Shown here: piece by piece, positions 49,642 to 61,741 of the stretch
Position numbering within the stretch: position 1 is the first letter of the stretch
Layout of the letters: every line of letters begins with the position of its first letter
Source: Pezizomycotina sp. ARF18
Taxonomy: Eukaryota > Ascomycota
NCBI GenBank assembly: GCA_002224055.1
Contig: AZLU01000023.1
Span: 1 to 64,000 of the forward strand
Direction of reading: 5' to 3'
DNA: 64,000 bases
Notes under the pieces: generated by a model
The model's input: only the letters and a program-made list of their open reading frames with translations
Database searches by the model: none
What the model was told of the DNA's origin: nothing
Made by a program: the position numbers and the translations under genes

Positions 49642-50276
49642 ATGAGAATCCCAATATACCCAGCTATCTTAAGTCTCCTCGCCTTCCTACCCTCACTTGT
49701 CAACGCAGAGCACGATGTCGACTGGATCAACTCGCTAAATGAACAGTATGGCGAACTTAAACTCCAATCACTGCAGGAGGTATCAGACATCGCCAATCTT
49801 CACAGCGGACTAGCGCACAAGCTCATGACCGTCATAGGCGAAACCACCGTCGCATTCAACAGCAGGAAGGAGCGCAAGTAGGTCGAAAGACATCCTACGA
49901 AGGGAGGAAAAAGGCCGCTGCGGATCACGCGTGGTGTCAGGATCAAGTTGAAAACGTCGTCAAGCCGACGATAGAGATGCTAACGACCGAGATGAAGACT
50001 TTGGGTCCGCTGTGGGAGTAGTGAAGGATTTGGAGGCGAGGAGGGACATCAACCCGGAGGAAAAAATCATGCTGAGGGATATGGATGGAAGAATCGGGAC
50101 GCATATTACTTGATGGGGAGATGTATGACTTTTTGGGCTTGATGGTGACTGGGAAAGCCAAGGTAATAGGGAGGAAGGAGATTTCGAGCCCGAAGATGAA
50201 GAAGAAATACTTCGGGGATAAGGGGACAAGGAGGAAGATGGTGACCTTATTTAGGACGTATAAGAAGGGTGTTTAG
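49642..50276 (+). CDS. Secreted coiled-coil protein, pair member 2 (frame-broken)
   Basis: The ATG at 49642 starts a signal peptide (MRIPIYPAILSLLAFLPSLVNA). The mature part EHDVDWINSLNEQYGELKLQ to GLAHKLMTVIGETTVAF aligns with EYDADYIRGLHATYDS to RDLIGDLIP of the gene at 47963. After a frame change it continues with AAADHAWCQDQVENVVKPTI and EMLTTEMKTLGPLWE, then VKDLEARRDINPEEKIMLRD, and in a third frame EESGRILLDGEMYDFLGLMV, ending with a Lys-rich tail at 50276. Same strand and about 0.7 kb downstream of its paralogue. Family unknown; a small secreted, effector-like or wall protein is possible but not shown. Confidence 0.55.
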
Positions 50277-50617
50277 ATATCTAACCCTTAAAGCCGTTAA
50301 CAGATGTACTATGATTAGCTCTTTACGACGAAGGAACGGAGAGTCTTGCATTGATCGATACGTCACTGTGATGGCACCTGGACCATTATATAGACTTCCT
50401 GATCTTACCGGGAGCTTTGAGCTTTAACGCAACCTGGCCCTATCCTCTAGTCTGCAAGAAGATCCACTTACTATCCTCATCTTTTAAGCCATAAGCTATA
50501 AACTAGTACTGCACGCATACTCGACTGTCGCGATGTGTTAATAGCGAGTTTTAACATCCACTATTGAACTACAGAGCTGTTATTACTGATTCCCTTCCCT
50601 ATCAGGCAGTCACCAAC

Positions 50618-50648
<31 letters not shown>

Positions 50649-51003
50649 CCTTCCCTCATAAACTTCAAGTAAGTCGAGTATATCTTGAGAATGTATCACG
50701 ATCGTCGAGCACTACCGCTTTTAAAAAACTTGATAGAAAACAAACACTATAAAACCCTTCCGTGCCCCGGTATTTCATTCAAGGAACCTTCCCTCCTTCA
50801 TCCTCTTCGTACTCTAACTACCACCTCTCAGTATTCAAATTTCTACGGACACGACAGAAAGCAAAAGTTCTCAAGTAATAGCATTCATCAACTTGACGTA
50901 CTAACTACCTACCTTCTTCTCCTTATCAAGCTTTTTCTATTATCCTAAAACTTCTATCATCTCCTCGGACCTACTTATCTATCAACCCGTCCATCTATCG
51001 ACC
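50277..51003. other. Intergenic with T29 run
   Basis: A 29-base T-run lies at 50620-50648. No gene was recognised. Confidence 0.5.
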
Positions 51004-51790
51004 ATGTCCTCCGCCGAAGAAGGACCCACCCTCTCTCGCGCCGCCACCATCAGCGACGACCAGCTCTGGCCGCCATCAGGGAGCAGCAGGAAATCCACGG
51101 CACTGGCGTCGGCCTCGAGCGTCTCCGCAAGGAAATCTCCCTCCAGAAAGACTGGCCCACCATCACCAAGAGGCGCATCAAGGCCATCAGGATTTGCACC
51201 GCGAGCGTGAGGAGGACGGAGACGACGAAGATGACGAGCCCGATGAAGAGCCCGTTGAGGAGCCCGTTGAGGAGCCCGTTGAAGTTCGGGAGAACAGGAA
51301 TGCACAGCGTAAGTACACGGAGCTCCGTACAAGTCCAGATTTCCTGCTTTTGCTTTCTTTCCTCGATTTTGGATTGTTCACCAATCATGAGTTCCTGAGC
51401 GAGATTCTATCCGCGAACCCTACCATGCTGACAGACAGTTAACAGATCCGGAACCCGGCAACGAGCTCTGGAGGTACTTCCTCTTCGTCATCATCGGCGG
51501 CTTGTCGATCGCCGGCGGCTACCTCCAGCAGAAGATGAAGTACGAGCTCGGCGCGAGGTACGAGACGCTGGACAGATCCAGTCGCTGAGGAGCTCCATGG
51601 CTGCCGCGGCGAGTTCTAGCAAGGTTGCCGCGACGTCGAGCGCGAGCATGGTGGCTGCCCAGGTCGCCATGATGAACACTATGGACAATGCGGCGAAGAA
51701 GGAAACGAAGACTCCGAGACCGCGACGGAGAAAACCAAAGTCTCCAAAACCCCAAAGAAGGACAACGAGGACGGGGAAAAGGAACTTTGA
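51004..51790 (+). CDS. Single-pass membrane protein with acidic repeat (frame-broken)
   Basis: The ATG at 51004 gives MSSAEEGPTLSRAATISDDQ. The next frame continues AIREQQEIHGTGVGLERLRK and DWPTITKRRIKAI, then an acidic stretch with three tandem EEPV units (51243-51290) and VRENRNAQ. A GTAAGT donor near 51309 and a TTAACAG acceptor near 51444 bracket an intron of about 135 nt that joins in phase to PEPGNELW and the membrane helix YFLFVIIGGLSIAGGYL. The C-terminal part is Ala/Ser-rich (SLRSSMAAAASSSKVAATSS), then acidic/Lys-rich, ending EDGEKEL at 51790. Frame changes occur in the first exon and the tail. No signal peptide, so the helix probably anchors an internal membrane protein. Family not recognised. 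Confidence 0.45.
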
Positions 51791-52314
51791 ACTACGACGC
51801 TCGACAGATTTTAAGCATGGACATTATTATACGGAAACTTTTTGGAACACTTGGTCGTTATAAAAAAAGGAAAAAAAAAAAAAAAAAGTACGAGGACGAC
51901 AACGACGCGGATTTTGGAAAGAAGTACAAGTACACGGATGGGTATTCTTTGACTACGAACTTTTTGGAGAATCGGCGTTTTTGATTTTTGTCCACCGTTG
52001 CTTTTCAAGCTAAAGATGTTGGCATCATGGCTCTGCTAATTATTTTCATTGCCTTATTGATGAAAGAGGGGTATAGCTCCAAATATGTTCATCCAGGCTT
52101 ATTGAACAGCTGGTCATGGAGCTTATTTCAGGATTGGGAGAAGGAGATTGAATCACTTCTCACTATACAGGGCATCTTTCTGGGTGCCAAGGTCTTTGGG
52201 TTGTGTATTGAACTTCACCAAGTTTAACTCATTATTAAACGGTTTATAAATAATCAGACTTGGGTCTCTTATTCAATCCTCTTCTGTATCCACTAAGAAC
52301 ACTCTCTTTCCTGA
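51791..52314. other. Intergenic, no gene found
   Basis: Short frames only; A-runs near 51865-51888. Confidence 0.45.
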
Positions 52315-53198
52315 TCAAACTCTCATCTCACCAGTTTCCCCTGCTATAAGGTCGGGCGAGGATTGACCGCTGGTATCAGTAGTCCCCGCACCAGCCTCTG
52401 CTTCAAACTGCATCCACCCTGTCAACACCCTTCCCGTCGCCACGTTCGTAGTATCTACCTGGCTCATACGCATTCTCCCCTTGCCAGAAGCCCAGATGAT
52501 ATGCGCGCCTTCATTCACCGCCTGCTTTAGGTACTCTGCAAACTCCTGGTCCATCCACACCGACTGGTTCTCATTCTGATTTTGCGCCTGGACGGGGGCT
52601 TCATAGTAGTGCCCTTGCGCTCCGGCCTGCTGTACCAACCACCTCTGCCGTTCCCCTTCGCCAGTGATTGCTGTAGTTGATTAACAGTCCCGATCGCAGC
52701 CCAATATACCCTTCCCCCTCTGCACCACCGCGACCGCATCACCCCTGACATCCTCTATCGCATTTAAAATAGCAACCTGCTCCGCCGTCAATCCCTCCCC
52801 TTCAAAACGCTTCGTCTCATATACAGCTTTCAATATACTCCCTGCATACCAGCGCTCGACGGCGGGCCTGTAACCTCGTCTAGCTTGAAGTGCGTCCAGC
52901 CGCGAGGCTGTACGCCTGTATCTTTGCTGGGATATCGAGGCTAGCGGTGTACCCTCGACGGTTTTAGTGTTTGCCTTGTCTACTTCCGCGGCGGTTGTGT
53001 CGGCGATTGGAGGAGAGTTTCGGCATAGGATATTTGGGTGGGAAGGCAACTGTCATTTCTTTTATGGCGGCGTCGGTTTCGATTTTTAGCTGTTGGAGGA
53101 CGGATTCGACGTCTTGGGGTTTGAAGCCTTTGCGTGGCTGGGGTTGGAGGTGAGCGCCAGGAGCGCGGAATGGAGGAGAGAAGGGAGTGGAGCTTCAT
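52315..53198 (-). CDS. Secreted hypothetical protein (frame-broken)
   Basis: The ATG at 53198 (MKLHSLL) merges, one frame over, with HSALLALTSNPSHA, which together make a plausible signal peptide. Next comes GFKPQDVESVLQQLKIETDA and AIKEMTVAFPPKYP. The frame at 52681-53049 has QQRYRRTASRLDALQARRGY, VERWYAGSILKAVYETKRF and LTAEQVAILNAIEDVRGDAV. The last frame, ending at 52315, has SVWMDQEFAEYLKQAVNEGA, then HIIWASGKGRMRM and GWMQFEAEAGAGTTD. The helical opening faintly resembles the secreted pair at 47963 and 49642, but not enough to claim kinship. Function unknown. Confidence 0.4.
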
Positions 53199-54131
53199 GT
53201 GTTTCAATTTTTCTGTGTGGGAGCTTTGCACTTTCTCCTGGAGTTTTCGGTCTCGCTGTTCCTTTCCAGAGGTCCTGTGAGTATATCAAGACTAACTACA
53301 AGTGTGATCGAATTAATTCAAGAAGCGACCCGGAAAGAGCGCTTGCTGAAAGTTATATATATGAATTAGCGCTCTAGACTCTCCGATTATAAGCTACGCT
53401 AATTCCTATAACTCTGGGGAGGGAGGCCGTTAACATAGCACCATATCAATTTCACTCTCAAGTATCACGATTACACTTCGTGTCCCGACTGAGGGTGACG
53501 TAGGTGCATATCTTCTTTCATGCAAATGTGGAAGTCTAGGCCGATACTCTGGAGCTTGTCGTGTGGTCAACGAAGTTTACCTATGAACTCTCTCATGAAA
53601 ACGCGAACGTTAAAGCACCGTACTCCCAAACGCAAACAACCAAGGGTTGTAAAATATGAGGACTCTACCAGAAAAGCACGAGCCTCTCACTATTGAACAA
53701 GCTAATTAGCCCAAGGAGCACACGAGAGGCCGTCACTCCTTTCATTTTGATTCGCCAGTGGTTCGCGCCGAAATACCATCATGATGTTTAGATTCTCTAC
53801 CACAGTTTTATATCCTCCCAGCTGCTTGCATTGCTAGACCCTTACGTATCTAGGCCTCAGCCTTCTACTTACATCCCTCAGATCCTACAATCATTCGAGA
53901 AATATAAAGCCTACCAGTAGAGGAGCCTAGTTGATTCAATCCCTTAAAGCTGGAGTCGCGACATCCGCTTCAGACAAAGAAAAATGATATCAAAGAAAAA
54001 GTTATGCAACCTAAAACTTTTTAGCGTGTTTGACATACCATGGGTTTGTTTAATTTTCATTAAATGACTCACGCAGGGATATGCTGATATATAAGGACAA
54101 AAACCCCTGTTATTTCTTCATCAAAGGTCCA
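53199..54131. other. Intergenic upstream of tRNA
   Basis: No gene found. Confidence 0.5.
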
Positions 54132-54215
54132 TCCGGTATGGTGTAACGGCTCAGCATATCAGATTTTCATCTCGAAAGTGTTCTGGGGATCCGGGTTCGA
54201 TTCCCGGTACCGGAA
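54132..54215 (+). tRNA. tRNA-Glu (UUC) with an 11-nt intron
   Basis: The acceptor stem TCCGGTA pairs perfectly with TACCGGA (54208-54214). The T arm is CCGGG-TTCGATT-CCCGG. The D arm GTGT...GCAT pairs with wobbles. The anticodon stem TCAGA pairs with TCTGG if 11 nt (TCTCGAAAGTG) are removed one base after the anticodon TTC, the standard position for a nuclear tRNA intron. Without the intron the anticodon stem does not pair. A long T-run begins 17 bases downstream (54233-54256), suitable for RNA polymerase III termination. Confidence 0.9.
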
Positions 54216-54225
54216 GAGTTCCATT

Positions 54226-54256
54226 CTTTTTCTTTTTTTTTTTTTTTTTTTTTTTT
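54226..54256 (+). terminator. T-rich Pol III terminator tract
   Basis: Several T stretches, ending in 24 consecutive T, directly follow the tRNA-Glu gene; four or more T suffice for RNA polymerase III termination. Confidence 0.7.
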
Positions 54257-57200
54257 GACCCCCAGGGAACATCGCCATGGATATGCCAGTACTGTACAAA
54301 CAGCCTGGGGCTCGACTGATAATGTTGAAAACAAAGCCATGCAGGGCCTCCGCCAAGTGTGGATGTTATGGGTTGATTTTTACAAACGATCGGGCCCCGA
54401 GATTGAGGTGAAAATAAAGGTTGATGCGGAGTTGTTTCGAAAGAACCGCCGAGAATCATGGAAACAGTTAAAGCTTCTTCACTCGAAACGCAAAACCACT
54501 TGGGAAATAGTCTAAGATCGTTGTCAATTTACTTAAGTTTGAAGCTTAGAAGAACCAAAATTTCACCATAGCGCATGTTACTTGGAGATACAATAGACTT
54601 ATATTTTATGAGACCCAAAATTTTTGTCGTTTTGTTTCGGCTTTGCGAAGTCGAGCCCGCCAAGTTAGTGTTGAAATCCACGGACTGTTGATTTGGTCAA
54701 GAGCGTTCTACAGGTGCTCCAAGAATGGGGTCCTAATGACGAGCCCCCACAATGTACGTACGTTTCAGCAGCAATTCGACGGAAGATAAGATCCTTTTTC
54801 TAATATTCTATATAATTATCGCCATTTAAACGCGGAAATTGCCATGTTGCGCCAACAATAGTGATCCTAGGAATTATGGGGTCGCGAGAGACACAGAAGA
54901 GAGGTGCCAATTCGAGCTTGCGAGAAAACGCGGAGTTCTAAATTCTAGCCCTGTCGTTGTCAAAAATTTCGAGGATAGTGAGGATAGAAGCAATTTTAAT
55001 TTGCGGGTCATGAGCGCAGATAAATAAAGCCTGTCGGCAGACTCGAGTGAATACTTACAATTAAGCCATTTGTATGGCTCTCTTGATTTACCTGAGTCGT
55101 GTCTCGGTAATAACATCAACGTGTCTCGATAAGTGGCGAGATTTATCAATTTTGCGAGGTCCTTCTACGATGTCCGCGAAATCGAACACGGAAATTTCCA
55201 GAATACGTTTTCACCAAAGGTCAAGCGGAAGATTCTTCGGCGGTCCTGCGGAAATTTCCATGGCCTGTTCATCGCAATTCTACCGCGATAGATATCGCGA
55301 TAGATATAGTCACGATAACTACGGCCCTGCTAATGTTCTCGCATTATCAGGGTTGGCGATATTATTCCCCATCCTTGCGACGACGGCTTTCATTACAAAT
55401 TTTTAAAGCAGCTGGTCAAAAGTGTCTCTGGATGGAAAGATATAAGGATATCATAGCTTGAATTCCGTACATTTCTCGCTCACGAGTATCAGGACTTCAG
55501 CTACGCCGAGCATTCAATAACGAGAGCAGTTGTCTTAGATTTGAAGCCTAGGAACTGTCCTATAGATAGCCGCAGGGAATAGATCGCGTCTTAACGACCT
55601 GGTTGACTTATACAGTGGCAGGATTAGACTTACCGCTCAGAAACTGCCCCCGCACTGACAAATATTTAAGCCCTGGTTTATCAAGATCCCCAGTTTTGTC
55701 AAGGTGAGGCACGAGATGTTTTAATTCTGTCAGGTCTCGTCATAAAACATCGAGGGCTGATAGACTTGATTCGGAAGGGAAAGTTGATCTTCGATCTCTT
55801 ATGAAAAGCACGAGTTAAGCGGAAAATTAACGGTGTTCATGCAGGTGTCAGACTTGTATGCGGATAATTTAACCCAGGTTCGAGAAGTTTATGCAAATGA
55901 AATCGCCACGCGAACCATTATTATATGACCAATAACTACTCGGATGCAGATCCGCTCAGTTCAGGCTCCAGTCGTTTAATAACTTCGGATCGCGGTCGGT
56001 ATAACAGGCAGTTCGACTTGTGAAGATACTTGCTGTTTCCTTGTATAATTTGGTAAAATTGGAGTGTGAGGGCGTCTTACGTTTCGTGTATCAAGTCTCT
56101 TAATGGAGAAGGTATTAAAGACCCTCCTTTCAACGATATGAATTTCTAGACGAAGCACGGGGGTCTAGGAACTTAGAAACAAAATACTATCACTCCAGAT
56201 TATCCTATAAAATATATTAATACATTGTCCGAGTTTGAAACTATTTGGCGAACTCGTTTCAACAATGACCCTTGCTACCGCGAGACGAAGAAAAACAACA
56301 CAAAGAGCACTTGGCGGCTTATGAAGTAAGCTGGGCACGCGGGCACATTGATCAATTGCCAATGTTTAATCTTTATGGCATGAAGCTTGTATAGAGATTT
56401 GGCTTTGTGATACTGTGGCACTGGAACTGGATATGGTTTGCGCGGCGAGCTAATCGTGGAAAAGAGAGGTATAAACTATTGCGGGAGTAATCCATAACTT
56501 GGTTTAATATGCCAGGGCAAAGCGCTTCTCCCCTTGTCCCATGTATATTTCTAGGCCTTTATTCAAAGCTTACTCCTAGTGGGTTTCTGTTCATTAATTT
56601 ACAAAGTCGGTGGTTTATGCAGAAGTCTGTGGTCAGGTTTTCTAGAATAGAAATAAATTATAGCGGAGAGCCGGCTGACGGGATGTTCGTGAATAGAGAT
56701 CTCCAAATCGCCGACACAGGCAATTTCCGTCTTGCTATTAATAACCGCTGTATAGCATATTAGTGGTTTACGCTCAGCCAGGGTTGCAAAAGCCTTTGGC
56801 GATCGATCGCCGTCGCTATCTTCACCGTTGCTTTGCCTTTTATTCCTTTAAAACTTTCGTCTCTGCTAGTAGGTTCTGACACAGAAGCCAAGTCTCCATC
56901 GTGGTTGGATCTGCAGGTACAAGAGACGATAAACCCTGCGGTTTACAACAGCCTCATTTCATCACATATCTACAATTCTTCGAGCTCACCTTGCAGTTTC
57001 GCAGGATTGATTATACGCGATTATGAGATACTTCGAGTACTCTCACCCTCACACACGGGGATATCCTTAGAGGAAAGAGCCCAAAGAAATAACTCCACAT
57101 CTTATACTTTTAGCGTTACAGGCGAAGCCATGCAACACCCTTCCTCCTATGAAGGGCCAAGGCGATTTCTCCTAGTATAATGTTTATTTGCTTCAAATTC

Positions 57201-57607
57201 GCAAATGCCTTGATTCGATAAATAGATAGCGGCTCCCTTTCTTTCTCATGATATCCCATCTTATCCCTCAGCGGTCTCGCGCTCTGCGTTTTTTTTTTTT
57301 TTTTTTTTTTTAATTTCTTCTTTTCTTCACGTTCTTTCCTTTCTTTCCTCGTTCCTTTTCATTTTTTATTACCACGTTCCCTCTCCAGATATTCCTCCTT
57401 GTATCAAAGCTTTGACGAGCTTATTGATCAATACCTTACATTCATTTGTTATTTCATAATATCCGTTCGCTAGCGCGGACGCTCAAAACGTTCCTTTTTT
57501 TACATAGCACCGACCATTTCTAGCGCGAATTACCCTCGTTTTCTGTGTTTCAATTTTTATAACTGTATAAAGTATTCCATATATATGCCTAATACTCATA
57601 ATATAAA
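54257..57607. other. 3.3-kb stretch without a supported gene
   Basis: Frames such as 56509-56763 and 56833-57180 on plus are open but carry no motif, leader or splice support. A T-run lies at 57289-57311. The 57200-57600 part is pyrimidine-rich and likely includes the promoter and 5' leader of the gene at 57608. Confidence 0.4.
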
Positions 57608-60224
57608 ATGCGTACCTTATTCACATCGCTTTTGGCGCTTTCCAGTGCTGCCCTGCCGGCCCTCGCTTTTCCGGCGGACCCGACGGGGGTGTACATCCCG
57701 GGTATGCGTTCAGCTCTTCCCGCCGCCGATGTATATAACTACAACCGCCCAACCAAAACATGTCCTCCCGATTTACCAACAGCAACGCCAAGCCCTTCGA
57801 GAAAAATGAGCAAAGGCTGAGCGGCAAAAAGCGTGTACTGTACCCTGCAGTGCATTGGGATACAGACGTGGATTCGCTGGACCACCTGATTCCCAATAAG
57901 AACCTCACGATGTTTGGTCACAGCACGGAACTGATCCGACTGTACCACAGCATATCGCGCGAGGCAACTATACGTTAAATCACAAGTCGGTATACCTCGG
58001 TCACTCCGCGCGTGTGAAGGACGTTACTTGCAGTAGCGACGATCGGATGTCTATTAGGTTTCAAGATCAGGGCGCCTACAATTGCGCGAAGAGGCACTGG
58101 CCAGAATGCCGCGAGCCGGAGGGTGAGGAATTGTTTCTTTCGGGGTTCTACGAGGGTTGCGGTGACCATTACCGGAAGGGCCAGAGGAGCTGGAGTTTGG
58201 TGAACGAGCTCCACTTCGACGACGATAAACTAGAGATCCATTGTAAAATCCAGCATATGTCTCTCGAGGATGCGCTGCACAGCGCTGACCTGCAGTTCGG
58301 AAAATACATTCCAGATGAGGCCGTCGCTGGGACCGCAACGCCAACGTACGACTACGGAAAATGGGGAGACAGCTTTGATGCAGAGCTTGATGACAAGATC
58401 GGCTACTCGGTAATTCCTCAAGTGCTCCATGCAGCGATGATCACACCTGCCCCGAAGTTCGACAAGCGCTGGAGCTGGAACCCGATCGCAAACATCAAAA
58501 GTGCAGTGCAGAAAGTCACAAGTTTCGTCAAAGAAGAAGTTGCGGTTGCGACCAGCGTAGTTAAACAATTGAATCCTTTGGGAACTCACGGTTTCAATCT
58601 TCCGGATATTAATCCTGCTATAAACTTGGGCCCAGGAAGAGATCAAACTCCCTGGGGAGAGGCTGGGAACTTTATCGTCGACGTCTCAAACATTCAGGCC
58701 TATTGCGTCGGCTGTAAGTTCCATGGGCAAGCACACTTTGGCGGTAACATACAGTTCGCTATCCCGGACCTCATCAGAGGGAAGATCGGAGGCAACCTTG
58801 ACTTCAGCGGAAGCCTGGATATGCAGCTCGCCCTCGGTATCCATGCCGATGCTCCTCCTTCTATGAAGGTCCCGTGGGAGGTTGCGCAAATCTCCATTTT
58901 CAACGAGGGTATTCCTGAGATTAGTATCCCCGGGGTTTTCGAAATCGGTCCTTATATTGACTTGTCGTTCATTCCAACCCTCGGTCTCATGCTCAAGGGC
59001 GATATACTAGCCGGCTTCCATCTTACTATTCCTAACGTGCAAGCGTCAGCCAATCTCGCCGATCTGAGCAAAAGTACCAGCAGTGGATGGGACAAGTACA
59101 CATTCACGCCGATCTTCAAAGTCGACGGTAATTTCACTGTCAGCGCGAATTTCGGTCTTCCTCTTTCTCTCAACTTCGGCATTAATATCATGTCTGGGAA
59201 ATTCGAGCGGGCCGTCGCTCTTATTGAGAGGCCTTCTATTCAGTTCAGTGTTTCCGAGGAGGTTCATCTCGAGGCCGATTTACATGGCGAAATTCATTTC
59301 GATAATACCAAAATTGGCGGATCTGGATCCTGCAAAGGCGCTAACCTTGGGTTCTCAGTGCAGATAGATACCCTTTCCAGATCAAGGGCTTCCCATCAGT
59401 TTCAACTTGCTGCATATCCCGATCTACGAAAAGAATTGGTGCTGGAATGGCGGTGTGTTCCTGAACGACGCGAATCATCCTGATGGAGTTAGCGTAGGCG
59501 GCATGAGCAGTGGCCTTCCATCCCCTCCAGATAATATAGACTCCATCATTCCGCACAAGCGTGCCGCGCCCGCGCCAGTTTGGAAGCGGGAACCGTTCGA
59601 CCTCTCCAAGCTAGAGCCCAGCCAACAGATATCCGATCACCTCCCCCTCCCCTCGCTTCAAAGCGGCAATTGAAGTCTCGTAGATCTTCGGATCTCAGCG
59701 GCCAACGCTCTGCGAAGCTCGTGTCCGCCGACGGGCAATTCTTTATCGCCTCGAATGAAAATGGCAATCTCTACGCATTTCCTACGTCCGCTGAGTACGG
59801 CTCGAACAATGCTACAACTTGTAAATGGCAAACTACGGAGGACGTCGTCACGACGGATTTCAGCGGCCGCGCGCTTTACATGTACAAGGATGAATATAAG
59901 CACCTCGGCGTCTCCCGCCTACGCCTTGCTGATCCAGCCAGCGGTGTCCCCAATGGCGCCGAAGATGTCTCATTGGCACCCGTTCCAGGATTGGTCCCCG
60001 AAACTTACGTCGCGGCGGGCTACGCTAACGGCGCAGGCAGCGTCTGCGAGGTCATGTTCACTTTGGTCTGCCTCTACAAAGAGGACAAGCAGCCACCGAA
60101 GGTGTTCTTAGCCAAGGACATTCAAAACGGAATGCAGACTCTCGCCGACCCAAAGAATGCGGATACCCTTACCGGAGGGGAAGTCGATACCTGCATGTTC
60201 ATGCAGTGGCATGCGCAATACTAA
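57608..60224 (+). CDS. Large secreted DUF7029/DUF7223-like protein (frame-broken)
   Basis: The ATG at 57608 starts a signal peptide (MRTLFTSLLALSSAALPALA). A frame change leads to VLYPAVHWDTDVDSLDHLI, another to GNYTLNHKSVYLGHSARVKD and VTCSSDDRMSIRFQD, with GCGDHYRKGQRSW, the pattern I associate with fungal DUF7029 domains. The long frame 58014-59483 continues through NFIVDVSNIQAYCVGCKFHG and a beta-rich amphipathic region (DUF7223-like). Frame changes near 59375 and 59650 lead to HIPIYEKNWCWNGGVF and then DGQFFIASNENGNLYAFPTS and GRALYMYKDEYKHLGVSRLR, typical of the C-terminal part of these proteins, ending at 60224. Total about 860 residues. The role is unknown; secretion is predicted. The breaks sit mostly beside C or A runs. 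Confidence 0.65.
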
Positions 60225-60894
60225 TAACTTTTACAACGTTGTTTTTGCATTTTGGTTTCCCTTCTTTTCTACATATAACACCTAGCTTTTTTCTCTTTGT
60301 TTTAACCTTTGTTAATATCTGGGCGCGTCTCATGTTGACATCGGAGTATTTCTTTGTAATTCTATTATTTTTGTTACCGTATCTTTCTACCGTTTTTCAT
60401 CATCGTGACTACTCGACGAGTTGCCTAGTGAAGAATGTCCTCATACTTTCTCTATGTATTTCCCTCACTTCGCATCTCTCATAATTTGAAACCCTATTCG
60501 GATGAATATCACCGGAGGGTCTTATGCCTCGCCAGCGTCTTGGTCTTTTTACATTGCTTCATGTAAAAGTATATTGTTCCAAGTAAATACAACACTTCTC
60601 CTCGTAGGAGAATAAGGGTATCACAAACACTGCAGTGTGTATGTACGTTAATGATACATAATACCGTTTTATGCCTATATATAAGTCGTCACGCCATGCA
60701 CGTAACAAATATGTTCCAACGAACTTGAATTTCCGTCTTAAGCGTTGCTGTCGCGGTCTTGAGACTCTGCCTCGCCTGTTTCAATGCGGCATGAGACGCT
60801 GTTTCTCATCTTATCCTCCGTGCTGAGTGTGACAGCGACCGAGGGAATGGTACCTCCTAATTTATCGGTATAATACGTAATGGTCTTTATACAC
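60225..60894. other. Intergenic between convergent genes
   Basis: T-rich 3' flank of the plus-strand gene, then ordinary sequence; no gene found. Confidence 0.5.
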
Positions 60895-61741
60895 TTAACT
60901 CATTGACTGAGCGCGGCACAGACCGCCTGATCGTCGTCCGCCGCATGAAGATCTTAAATGCGGGACGCACACAACCAATATCGCCCACATCTGCTCTAAG
61001 AAAGCTGTTATGCAATTCACCCCGAGTGATACACCTGGCGCAACCATCGTCCCGATCTGCATCGCGGCGACTGTTATGCAGAGGAATCCGAACCCGAACG
61101 ACAAGAAGGCAAAGAGCTTCTGCCGCGGTGTTATGTTCCGCATCCGCCACAGGACCGGCACAGGGAGGAAGTAAACCATCAAGTCGCTAAGCAGGTGCGG
61201 GTCGAAAACCAGGACGAAAACCCAGAGGTTCGTGTACGGCTCGCAGTACGTATCGTCGGTCGCCCACACTCTTTTGATGGGAAGGCAGGGGAAAGCGCTT
61301 AGGAATGTTTGAAGCACCCAGTTGACCAGCACAAAACCGAGGGTGAACTGCAGGCAAAAGTACGTTTTCCTCATCCTCGTATCTGGCGTTATGATGCAGG
61401 CCCGGTAAAACACGAGCATGTGAGTTTTGATGGCGTACATGCAGGTGAGGTACTGTATCCCCTGGGTATAGTAAATCTTGAGGGCTACTGGATGGCTATT
61501 GTGAATTTCGTCTGCTTTCCATATACCCAGTTGCCGGCTTCGCGGTCGAATGCTCCGAGGCGGTGCAGGACGGTATCGGTGATAGCACCCACAAAAGCGC
61601 TCAACCACGCTACCCATACGAGGACTTCTAGAAGGACTCTTGTGCGGCGGGAAGCGGAGGGGTAGATCGGGCGGTAAATTTGGATGTAGAGGCGTAAAAG
61701 CACTAGAACTAAAGTGAATGACAACAGAACCCGATGCACCA
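60895..61741 (-). CDS. PTH11-like fungal rhodopsin-fold membrane protein, second gene
   Basis: The exon starts at 61741 after a CTACTAAAC...TTCCAG acceptor and reads HRVLLSFTLVLVLLRLYIQI, then VLVWVAWLSAFVGAITDTVL. One frame change near 61515 leads to QGIQYLTCMYAIKTHMLVFY, the helix LQFTLGFVLVNWVLQTFLSA, FPCLPIKRVW and YCEPYTNLW (the conserved Cys pair of this family), DPHLLSDLMVYFLPVPVLWR and LFAFLSFGFGFLCITVAAMQ, ending GGLCRAQSMS at 60895. Seven helices can be placed. An upstream exon is expected beyond 61790 but was not found. Family: PTH11-related receptors. It is clearly diverged from the gene at 15921-17168. Confidence 0.7.
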
